Assembly: GCA_964633825.1 (NCBI GenBank) | Contig: CAZWHE010000024.1 | Location: 1-34,237 of the forward strand | DNA: 34,237 nucleotides | From: CAZWHE01 sp964633825 | Lineage (GTDB): Bacteria; Planctomycetota; B15-G4; CAYZWU01 | Direction: 5' to 3' | Shown: positions 8,885-14,825 of the stretch, in pieces | Layout: every line of letters starts with the position of its first letter | Numbering within the stretch: position 1 is the first letter of the stretch | The notes under the pieces: generated by a model | Databases searched by the model: none | Told to the model about the DNA's origin: nothing | Seen by the model: the letters and a program-made list of their open reading frames with translations, nothing else | Translations under genes and position numbers: made by a program

Positions 8885-10057
8885 ATGGGGGGTGAGAAGG
8901 GGAAACTCGACTTTGCATCGCTCGTTGACGCCGTTCGGTACGCCCACGAACACTTCGGCGCCCAGGCCGGAAAGGCCGTCAATATCAGCCTGACACTGAG
9001 GAATTGGGTGATCGGGTGTTATATCCGCGAGTATGAGCAGAACGGGGCGGATCGGGCGCAGTACGGACAAAATCTCCTGAGCCGATTGAGCAAACGGCTC
9101 GGAGAGGAAGGGAGCGTCGCGTATCATCCCCGGGAACTGAGGCGGTGCCGGGAGTTCTACATCGTCTATCCCCAGATCGGGGGGACGCTGTCCCGCGAAT
9201 TGGAGCGTCTGCTGCCGCGAAAGATCCGAGAGTCGCTGCCTCCCGGATCAGGAACGGACGCGCCTGCCGGGATTCGGGGGACACTGTCCCCCGAATTGCA
9301 GATACCGCCCGAACGCCTCGTCACGTCCCTTTCATTCAGCCACTTCGCCGAGCTCATCCCCATTGACGACCCCCTCAAACGCGCCTTCTACGAGATCGAG
9401 GCCATGCGCGGCAACTGGTCGGTTCGCGAGCTCAAACGCCAGATCGGCAGCCTCTACTTCGAGCGGTCCGGTCTCTCGAAGGACAAGGCCAAGCTGGCCG
9501 CGTTGGTGAAATCCGGTGCGGAGGCGGCCGAGCCGCGGCTCGCCGTCCGTGACCCGTACGTGTTCGAGTTCCTCGGCCTCCAGCCGAGGGAGGTGATGGG
9601 CGAGTCCGACCTGGAAGACGGCCTGCTCGACAAGCTGCAGGACTTCCTGCTCGAACTGGGCCACGGATTCTGCTTCGAAGTGCGTCAGAAATGCATCCTC
9701 CTCGGCGACACGCACGCCTTTATTGACCTCGTCTTTTACCACCGGATCCTCAAGTGCCACGTCCTCGTCGAGTTGAAGGTGGCGCGGCTCAGCCACGAAC
9801 ATCTGGGCCAGCTCAACACCTATGTGAGCTGGTTCAAGAGGAACATGATGACCGCGGGCGACAATCCCCCTGTCGGCATCCTGCTCTGCACCCAGAAGGA
9901 CCATACCCTGGTCGAATACGCCCTCGCCGACATGGACAACCATCTTTTCGTTTCCAAGTACCAGATCGAGCTGCCCAGCCGGGAGGAGATCCGGCGTTTC
10001 CTCGAAGCCCAGCTCAAGGAGGTGGGCGATGGGGGGGTAGGTGGGAGGCGCGATTGA
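8885..10057 (+). CDS. DUF1016/YhcG-family PDDEXK nuclease, second copy
   Basis: This 390-residue protein has the same layout as the gene at 1088 but is clearly diverged. The N-terminal helical domain (LRNWVIGCYIREYEQNGADR, about residues 38-57) leads to a linker with two similar segments, GTLSRELERLLP and GTLSPELQIPPE, then LSFSHFAELIPIDDPLKRAF, GNWSVRELKRQIGSLYFERS and DPYVFEFLGL. The nuclease core has LGHGFCFEVRQKC, HAFIDLVFYHRILKCHVLVE and LKVARL, giving the D...E-x-K pattern. GQLNTYVSWFK and PPVGILLCTQKDHTLVEYA complete the domain. An AAGGAG site eight bases upstream supports ATG 8885. It lies between two HNH genes and is about 5 kb from the first copy. Functional class is firm; biological role is not known. 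Confidence 0.9.
   Translation: MGGEKGKLDFASLVDAVRYAHEHFGAQAGKAVNISLTLRNWVIGCYIREYEQNGADRAQYGQNLLSRLSKRLGEEGSVAYHPRELRRCREFYIVYPQIGGTLSRELERLLPRKIRESLPPGSGTDAPAGIRGTLSPELQIPPERLVTSLSFSHFAELIPIDDPLKRAFYEIEAMRGNWSVRELKRQIGSLYFERSGLSKDKAKLAALVKSGAEAAEPRLAVRDPYVFEFLGLQPREVMGESDLEDGLLDKLQDFLLELGHGFCFEVRQKCILLGDTHAFIDLVFYHRILKCHVLVELKVARLSHEHLGQLNTYVSWFKRNMMTAGDNPPVGILLCTQKDHTLVEYALADMDNHLFVSKYQIELPSREEIRRFLEAQLKEVGDGGVGGRRD
9272..9296. repeat. REP-like perfect palindrome inside the second DUF1016 gene
   Basis: The segment reads ATTCGGGGGACA, a single C, then TGTCCCCCGAAT: two perfect 12-base arms around one central base. It encodes part of the linker IRGTLSPEL. A related imperfect copy (GGGGGACGCTGTCCCGCGAA) lies about 95 bases upstream. 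The form is that of a repetitive extragenic palindrome, but here it sits in frame within a coding sequence. Confidence 0.6.
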
Positions 10058-10173
10058 CACGGCTTGCCAAGATCTACGAGTTCGAAGACGCTGTTGAGAG
10101 ATCGCTCCAGACAGCGCTTCGCGTGGTTGTATATTGGTACAGCTGATGATCAAATAATAAAAAGGAGTGTCCG

Positions 10174-11133
10174 GTGGACCCCCCCCGTGGATACATAGGG
10201 CTGACCGATCCGGAGTGGTATAAATTTTTGTCCGTCCAGCCGCGTGTTGATGAAGTCAACTTCTGGCAGCCGCACGGGAATCGTTCATTTCGAGCGCTTG
10301 AACCCGGAGAGCCATTCTTTTTCAAGCTTCGAGCCCCATTAAAGGCGATAGCGGGTTTTGGTTTTTTTGAGAGGTACGAAAGCCTCCCCGCTTGGCTGGC
10401 TTGGGATTGTTTCCGCGAAAAGAATGGAGCTCCCGACTTCGAATCCATGATCGACCGAATCGTGCGCCTGCGCAGAGATGATGGACCGCCTACTCGCGCC
10501 GGGGATTTCTGGATCGGATGTATCATGATCTCGGCACCTGTTTTTTTCGCCAAAGATGCATGGGTGTCTCCACCGGCCGACTGGGCGAGGGCGGGAATTC
10601 AGCAGGGTAAGAGGTATCAACTCGACTCAGGCGAGGGACGCCGAATCTTCGATGAATGCCTTGAACGCGCGCGAAACGGGGCGTACTACTGGAACGTCGA
10701 GCCGTATGATGAGATCGTAGACAAAGGATTGCCACGCTACGGAAGCCCCATTCCCGTACGACCTCGTATGGGTCAGGGATTGTTTTCCCTAGCAGTCCGT
10801 GATGCATACAAGGGTGCTTGCGCTGTAACACGCGAGCGCTCAGATCCTGTCTTGGAGGCTGCACACATCAGGCCCTATGCGCAGGGTGGCCAGCACCGGG
10901 TCGATAACGGCCTCCTGCTGCGCCGTGATCTGCACAGTCTTTATGACCGTGGCTATGTTACTGTCACGGAGGACTACACCTTTCGTGTTGGTGACAGTCT
11001 TCGCGATGAATTCAAGAACGGCCGAAGCTACTATGGTCTGGATGGTTCAGCAATAGCGGTTCCCTCCAGGAAGTTGCTTCGTCCCAAGAGAGAACTTCTT
11101 GCTTGGCACCGGCAGGAAGTCTATAGGGGGTAA
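10174..11133 (+). CDS. HNH endonuclease with an N-terminal EVE/PUA-like domain; candidate modification-dependent restriction enzyme
   Basis: The 319-residue protein starts at GTG 10174, preceded by an AAAAAGGAG ribosome-binding site. The C terminus is an HNH_2-type nuclease: CAVTRERSDPVLEAAHIRPY with the catalytic histidine at about 231, then GGQHRVDNGLLLRRDLHSLY and DRGYVTV. The N-terminal part (TDPEWYKFL, VNFWQP, RALEPGEPFFFKLRAP, IAGFGFF, SLPAWLAWDCFREKNGAP, then IGCIMISAPVFF and a QGKRYQL turn) has the strand pattern of EVE/PUA-like domains, which in other restriction enzymes read modified cytosines. The EVE-HNH architecture therefore suggests cleavage of DNA carrying base modifications, complementing the type I enzyme upstream. 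That specificity is an inference. The gene follows the DUF1016 gene after 116 bases. Confidence 0.82.
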   Translation: MDPPRGYIGLTDPEWYKFLSVQPRVDEVNFWQPHGNRSFRALEPGEPFFFKLRAPLKAIAGFGFFERYESLPAWLAWDCFREKNGAPDFESMIDRIVRLRRDDGPPTRAGDFWIGCIMISAPVFFAKDAWVSPPADWARAGIQQGKRYQLDSGEGRRIFDECLERARNGAYYWNVEPYDEIVDKGLPRYGSPIPVRPRMGQGLFSLAVRDAYKGACAVTRERSDPVLEAAHIRPYAQGGQHRVDNGLLLRRDLHSLYDRGYVTVTEDYTFRVGDSLRDEFKNGRSYYGLDGSAIAVPSRKLLRPKRELLAWHRQEVYRG

Positions 11134-11198
11134 GCGAAGCCGGTCAAAAGCCACTGTAATTTGCAGTAATTCCCCAACAAAAACGAAAACAACCAAAC

Positions 11199-11657
11199 AT
11201 GAACAATCCCATCCAAATCAATGAAGCAACAGCCGCCGACCTTCCCTCCATCGAGCCGTTGATCTTCGAGCTGTTCGAAGCCATGGAGAGCCCGCCGCGC
11301 GGCGGGCGGCGACATGCCCTTGAGAACTGCCGCGCCCTGATGAAGGACCCGACGCACCACATGCTTGTTGCGAGGATGGGGGATTCGGTCGTCGGGTTGA
11401 TCAACTTCATGACAAGGAGGACGATCGCGCACGCCCGGCCCTCCGGCCTGATCGACGAGCTGATTGTTTCGGCGGAATGCCGCGGCCGCGGAATCGGCAA
11501 ACGCCTGATCAGTGCGGCCGCGGAGAAGTGCCGGGAGCTCGGCTGCGAGGAGCTCGAGGTCACCACGGAGAAGGCCAACGCCGGTGCAAGAGAGTTCTAC
11601 AAGAAGTGCGGTTTCGATGAGGACGCCGTGCTCCTGGAGAGGTTGGTCGGCGATTGA
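11199..11657 (+). CDS. GNAT-family N-acetyltransferase
   Basis: A 152-residue single-domain GNAT protein that should transfer an acetyl group from acetyl-CoA to an unidentified amine. The fold is marked by the N-terminal strand IQINEATAADLPSI, motif V/IDELIVSAECRGRGIGKRLI (about residues 85-104, with the acetyl-CoA pyrophosphate loop RGRGIG) and the C-terminal NAGAREFYKKCGFDEDAVLL, where the tyrosine is the usual general acid. The ribosome-binding site is weak. It is the first of the small accessory genes after the defense island; substrate cannot be told from sequence. Confidence 0.85.
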   Translation: MNNPIQINEATAADLPSIEPLIFELFEAMESPPRGGRRHALENCRALMKDPTHHMLVARMGDSVVGLINFMTRRTIAHARPSGLIDELIVSAECRGRGIGKRLISAAAEKCRELGCEELEVTTEKANAGAREFYKKCGFDEDAVLLERLVGD

Positions 11658-11779
11658 AGAACGGGGAACAAGCATGTGCTAGCAGCGGCTGGCTCTCATC
11701 TCTTCGCCGGTAACCAGCGAGCATACTCCACGTCTCAATAAACGTGTCTGAAAAAACAGAGTTCGAATGTGGTAAATCG

Positions 11780-11809
11780 TTGACAGTTGTTAAAAGATAA
11801 CTGCAATAT
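11780..11809 (+). promoter_or_regulatory. Possible promoter/operator for the AbiEi-like gene
   Basis: A perfect TTGACA lies at 11780-11785, with a weak CAATAT 18 bases downstream. The spacer contains an inverted repeat CAGTT...AACTG (11784-11788 and 11799-11803). AbiEi-type proteins repress their own promoters by binding inverted repeats, so this is a plausible operator. The -10 is poor and close to the start codon, so confidence is low. Confidence 0.3.
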
Positions 11810-11814
11810 CCCAC

Positions 11815-12423
11815 ATGGCAAAGGAAACGGCAAAAGAGCGCATCCTCGCCCTGATCGCCGAGCGAGGGCTGATCAGCGCCGGCGACGTGGAAGAAATGGG
11901 GATCCACACCCAAGCTCTCACTCGTGTGGTTGCCGAGGGTGTGCTGGAGCGCGTTGCGCACGGTCGATATCGCCTCACCGATCAACCAATGACAGAACAC
12001 CACAACCTGGCTCTGGCCGCTGCCGCCGCGCCGCGAGGAGTGATCTGCCTGTTCTCCGCCCTGAACTTCCACCAGCTCGGAACGCAGCTGCCTCATCAGG
12101 TATGGCTGGCCCTCGACCGCCGGGCACGGCGGCCGGCGATCGAATATCCGCCGCTCAAGGTGGTGCGTTTCAGCAAGGAAGCCCTATCAACAGGAGTCGA
12201 AACCCACCGAATCGAAGGGCAGCCCGTGCAGATTTTCACCATCGCGAAAACGATCGCCGACTGCTTCAAATACCGGAACAAGATCGGCCTGGATGTAGCA
12301 CTCGAAGCCCTCAAGGAAGGATGGCGTGACCACCGTTTCAAAATGGCCGACCTGGAACGGTTCATGGAAATCTGCCGCATGTCGCAGGTCATGCGCCCCT
12401 ATCTGGAGGCTGTTGTCTTTTGA
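11815..12423 (+). CDS. AbiEi-family antitoxin-like transcriptional regulator (orphan)
   Basis: The 202-residue protein matches the AbiEi antitoxin layout: an N-terminal winged helix (ERILALIAERGLISAGDVEE, then LTRVVAEGVLERVAHGRYRL, about residues 7-53) and a C-terminal domain with VICLFSALNFHQLGTQLPHQ, VWLALDRRARRP, the IFTIAKTIADCFKYRNKIGL signature and LEALKEGW. In type IV toxin-antitoxin systems AbiEi represses the operon and counters the AbiEii nucleotidyltransferase encoded directly downstream. Here the next gene, 36 bases on, is an acetyltransferase, so the toxin partner is absent. The protein may now be a solitary regulator or the remainder of a broken system. Family assignment is good; current role unknown. 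Confidence 0.85.
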   Translation: MAKETAKERILALIAERGLISAGDVEEMGIHTQALTRVVAEGVLERVAHGRYRLTDQPMTEHHNLALAAAAAPRGVICLFSALNFHQLGTQLPHQVWLALDRRARRPAIEYPPLKVVRFSKEALSTGVETHRIEGQPVQIFTIAKTIADCFKYRNKIGLDVALEALKEGWRDHRFKMADLERFMEICRMSQVMRPYLEAVVF

Positions 12424-12459
12424 CACCACCCCCTCCCAAAAACCGCCTGGAGACAAAGT

Positions 12460-12978
12460 ATGAAATTCACCACGCCGGATTTGGAAATCGAGGTGCGGCC
12501 GGGGACCGTTGCCGACGTCCCTTTGCTGCTGTCGTTCATCAAGTCGATGGCCGAGTTCGAAAAGCTCGAGGTCAAGGCAACGGAGGAGGCTCTGAAGGAG
12601 TCGCTCTTCTGCGAAACCCCGGCGGGGCACAGCCTGCTCGCTTTCGTGGCCGGCGAGCCTGCTGCTTATGTCACCTATTTCTTCACCTTTTCATCCATGA
12701 TCGGGAAGCGCGGCCTCTGGCTGGACGACTTGTTCGTGAAACCGGAGTTCCGCAGCAAAGGCATCGGCAGGGCTTTGATGGCTTACATGGCCGATGTGGC
12801 GATCGAAAACAGATGCGGCCGCTTCGAGTGGATCGTGCTTGACTGGAACACAACCGCCATCGATTTCTACCAGGGACTGGGCGCGGCTGTTCTCGATGAC
12901 TGGCGGGTTTGCCGCCTCGATGAGGAAAAACTGGCGGGTCTTGCCGAAGGGATTGTCAGGAAGGACAATGGGGGATAA
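12460..12978 (+). CDS. GNAT-family N-acetyltransferase, diamine/SSAT-like
   Basis: A 172-residue GNAT protein starting at ATG 12460 behind a GGAG site. Diagnostic segments are MAEFEKLEVKATEEALKESL near the N terminus, YVTYFFTFSSMIGKRGLWLD, the acetyl-CoA loop FRSKGIGRALMAYMA (about residues 97-111), and FEWIVLDWNTTAIDFYQGLG. This combination (AEFEKL, W-L-DLFV, FEW-VLDWN--AI-FY) is characteristic of the spermidine/spermine or thialysine N-acetyltransferase subgroup, so a polyamine-like substrate is likely. It lies just downstream of the AbiEi-like gene, where a toxin gene would be expected, but it has no sequence relation to AbiEii. Confidence 0.85.
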   Translation: MKFTTPDLEIEVRPGTVADVPLLLSFIKSMAEFEKLEVKATEEALKESLFCETPAGHSLLAFVAGEPAAYVTYFFTFSSMIGKRGLWLDDLFVKPEFRSKGIGRALMAYMADVAIENRCGRFEWIVLDWNTTAIDFYQGLGAAVLDDWRVCRLDEEKLAGLAEGIVRKDNGG

Positions 12979-13061
12979 GCGTGCACCTGGCTACTCGATG
13001 CCGCGGATCCAAAGAACGACGTCTAATATTGCATCGACACGCACAACAGAAGGGAGACAAG

Positions 13062-13253
13062 ATGCTGACCTTTGAAAAGATTCCAATCGACCTGGCCCGC
13101 GAGGAAAAGCTGAAGGGCTTCGAGGAAATCTTCCGGGCCCGGGTGCCCGGCGGCTGGCTGGTCGTTCTGAAGCAAGGGGCGGCTGAACAGCTTGGCGGGA
13201 TCTGCTTCGTGCCCGATCCCGATCATGAGTGGAATGGGTTGTCGAACCCGTAG
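13062..13253 (+). CDS. Small conserved protein of unknown function (63 residues)
   Basis: ATG 13062 has a good GGGAG site seven bases upstream; a longer frame from 12981 lacks one. The product begins MLTFEKIPIDLAREEKLKGF, continues FEEIFRARVPGGWLVVL and ends GICFVPDPDHEWNGLSNP. I recognise the pattern (a basic R-REEKLKG segment, VPGGWLV, and a closing FVPDP-HEW) as a small stand-alone protein found in many bacteria without assigned function. It has no membrane segment or signal peptide. No domain or partner can be named. Confidence 0.6.
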   Translation: MLTFEKIPIDLAREEKLKGFEEIFRARVPGGWLVVLKQGAAEQLGGICFVPDPDHEWNGLSNP

Positions 13254-13320
13254 GGGGCCTGATCGCTCAATGGTTCAGCCGGGTTATGTATATATGGTAT
13301 GTTTTTCAGAACAAGTGCCT

Positions 13321-13336
13321 GTGAAAAGGAGAAGCC
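13321..13336 (+). repeat. Left arm of a 16-base inverted repeat
   Basis: GTGAAAAGGAGAAGCC pairs with GGCTTCTCCTGTTCAC at 13581-13596 at 15 of 16 positions. The arms enclose about 244 bases without a gene, which has the size and form of a miniature inverted-repeat element, but no target duplication was seen. Confidence 0.5.
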
Positions 13337-13580
13337 CGCAGAACCACCGTTTAATTAATATGTTGATATTAAAGGAGTAAAGAGAAATCAACCCTTCGCG
13401 GTGCCTCTGCTGAACCGGTTCATTCGCCGTCAGATTTCGAACGAGCACGAGACATTGCCGAACGGCGGGGTTTAGAAACTCTGCCGGGAGGGGAGCCTCC
13501 GCGAGTTAGCGACCCGACGAGCGCGTGAAGATTAATCGGCTTTCACCCGGACGCTGACGTGCGCCGCGTGTGCTTACAGA

Positions 13581-13596
13581 GGCTTCTCCTGTTCAC
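13581..13596 (-). repeat. Right arm of a 16-base inverted repeat
   Basis: Partner of the arm at 13321-13336 (15 of 16 bases complementary). Confidence 0.5.
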
Positions 13597-13619
13597 TGGG
13601 TAAATAAGTATATTTTTTC

Positions 13620-13649
13620 TTGGCAATAGCATGATATCCGTGCTATTAT
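13620..13649 (+). promoter_or_regulatory. higBA promoter with overlapping operator
   Basis: TTGGCA at 13620-13625 and TATTAT at 13644-13649, 18 bases apart, form a good sigma-70 promoter. A perfect 7-base inverted repeat AATAGCA / TGCTATT (13625-13631 and 13641-13647) lies across the spacer and -10, where the HigA antitoxin would be expected to bind and repress. The predicted transcription start falls at the higB ATG itself (13656), implying a leaderless message. Confidence 0.6.
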
Positions 13650-13655
13650 GCTAAT

Positions 13656-13949
13656 ATGATATTGTCGTTCCGCGATCAGGGCACAGAAGATGTTTTCAAC
13701 GGGCGTTCAACTAAGACGTCGAGAAAAACCTTGCCTCGAGATTTGTGGCGGGTGGCGCACCGTCGTTTGGATCAACTCGACTCTGCAGAACGTCTCCAAG
13801 ACCTTCGCGTTCCGCCGGGCAATCGATTAGAGGCTTTGAGCGGCAGCCGTCGGAGTCAGCATAGTATACGGATAAACGATCAATATCGGATCTGCTTCGT
13901 TTGGATGCAAAACGGTCCGGAGCAGGTTGAAATCGTGGATTATCACTAG
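13656..13949 (+). CDS. higB: HigB-type toxin (RelE superfamily mRNA interferase)
   Basis: This 97-residue protein is a HigB toxin of the RelE superfamily, expected to cleave mRNA on the ribosome. It shows the whole family pattern: MILSFRDQGTEDVFNGRSTK at the N terminus, RDLWRVAHRRLDQLDSAERL, DLRVPPGNRLEALSGSR, then the conserved QHSIRINDQYRICF and the ending VEIVDYH. Length and ends match chromosomal HigB proteins, so the ATG at 13656 is the natural start even though it has no ribosome-binding site and coincides with the predicted transcription start. The antitoxin gene follows 33 bases downstream, the toxin-first order typical of higBA. Confidence 0.92.
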   Translation: MILSFRDQGTEDVFNGRSTKTSRKTLPRDLWRVAHRRLDQLDSAERLQDLRVPPGNRLEALSGSRRSQHSIRINDQYRICFVWMQNGPEQVEIVDYH

Positions 13950-13982
13950 ATATAGATTTTGTAAAAAAAAAGGAAAGTGATT

Positions 13983-14309
13983 ATGGCTCGTGTACCGACG
14001 CACCGACCCCCGACTCATCCGGGCGAGATGTTGCTGGAAGAGTTTCTGATTCCGATGGAGCTGACTCAAAGGCAATTGGCCGATGCAATCCGGGTTCCTT
14101 ACCAGAGGGTCAATGAGTTGGTCAACGCGCGGAGAGGCTTGACCCCCAGTACCGCGCTTCGTCTCGCGAAGTTTTTTGGGATGTCTGCCACGTTTTGGAT
14201 GAATCTACAGTTGCGTTGGGATCTCTTCCAAGCAGAGCGGAAAGAAGCGGCTCTCCTGACAAAAATCCGTCGTTATTCAAAGCGAAGCGGACCAAGGGTG
14301 ACTGCGTAG
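13983..14309 (+). CDS. higA: HigA-type antitoxin, XRE-family DNA-binding protein
   Basis: The 108-residue protein is the HigA antitoxin that neutralises HigB and represses the operon. ATG 13983 is preceded by AAAGGAAAG; an in-frame GTG six bases earlier is less likely. It starts MARVPTHRPPTHPGEMLLEE, the usual HPGE-LLEEF opening, and has an XRE helix-turn-helix at about residues 30-70 (LTQRQLADAIRVPYQRVNEL, then VNARRGLTPSTALRLAKFFG) followed by MSATFWMNLQLRWDL. Length is normal. The inverted repeat over the higBA promoter is its likely operator. Confidence 0.92.
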   Translation: MARVPTHRPPTHPGEMLLEEFLIPMELTQRQLADAIRVPYQRVNELVNARRGLTPSTALRLAKFFGMSATFWMNLQLRWDLFQAERKEAALLTKIRRYSKRSGPRVTA

Positions 14310-14410
14310 TCAGGTCATGTCGCGGCGCTTCAGTCGGACCGGCCTTTGCACGGCTGCGGCCGGCGCACGGGCTGTTACGAATTCCTAAAATAACCATTGG
14401 AGAAACCCTG

Positions 14411-14815
14411 GTGAGCAAGACGGCGAAACGGACCCTGTTCATCCTCTACGTCGCCGATCAGGAGCGCAGCCGCTCGTTCTATGGCGAAGTCCTCGGCGTC
14501 GAGCCGTCGCTGGACGTTCCCGGAATGACGGAGTTCCCGCTGCCGGGCGGCGGTTATCTCGGGTTGATGCCGGAAAAGGGGATCGTCCGGCTGCTCGGGG
14601 AGGCTCTGCCCGATCCGGCCTCGGCCTCGGGTGTTCCGCGGTCGGAGCTCTACCTCGTTGTCGACAGCGCGTCGGCGTACCACGGCCGGGCCGTTGCGTC
14701 GGGCGCAAAGGAGGTCAGTCCGCTCCTGGAGCGCAATTGGGGCGACATGGCGGCGTACAGCCTCGATCCCGACGGGCACGTTTTGGCCTTTGCCGAACCG
14801 GTCGCAGCGCCCTAG
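14411..14815 (+). CDS. VOC-superfamily (glyoxalase/bleomycin-resistance fold) protein
   Basis: I start this at GTG 14411, which has a GGAGAAA site and yields a 134-residue single-domain VOC protein; the open frame extends further upstream but without similarity. The first beta-alpha-beta-beta-beta unit is LFILYVADQERSRSFYGEVL with GVEPSLDVPGMTEFPLPGGG, and the second unit is ELYLVVDSASAYHGRAVASG through WGDMAAYSLDPDGHVLAFAE. The closing DPDGHVLAFAE supplies a conserved metal-ligand glutamate. VOC proteins include glyoxalases, dioxygenases and antibiotic-binding proteins; nothing in the sequence picks one. It ends 10 bases before the convergent fumC. Confidence 0.8.
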   Translation: MSKTAKRTLFILYVADQERSRSFYGEVLGVEPSLDVPGMTEFPLPGGGYLGLMPEKGIVRLLGEALPDPASASGVPRSELYLVVDSASAYHGRAVASGAKEVSPLLERNWGDMAAYSLDPDGHVLAFAEPVAAP

Positions 14816-14825
14816 CTACGGGTCA

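Larger units (their letters stand above)
13254..13655. other. 402-base intergenic region with a long-range inverted repeat and the higBA promoter
   Basis: No convincing coding frame is present. Most of the region is bracketed by a 16-base inverted repeat with one mismatch (13321-13336 and 13581-13596), described separately. A strong AAAGGAG at about 13371 is not followed by a usable start codon. The last 36 bases contain the higBA promoter and operator. No integron attC site, tRNA or CRISPR repeat was seen. Confidence 0.5.

Noticed and set aside
12981..13061. N-terminal extension of the 63-residue protein from 12981
   Set aside because: No ribosome-binding site and an odd basic composition; ATG 13062 has a good site and matches the recalled family start.
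11199..14815. Integron-like gene cassette array (small same-strand genes: GNATs, toxin-antitoxin, VOC)
   Set aside because: The gene types fit cassettes, but I found no RYYYAAC/GTTRRRY pairs or repeated attC-like sites between the genes, and no integrase.
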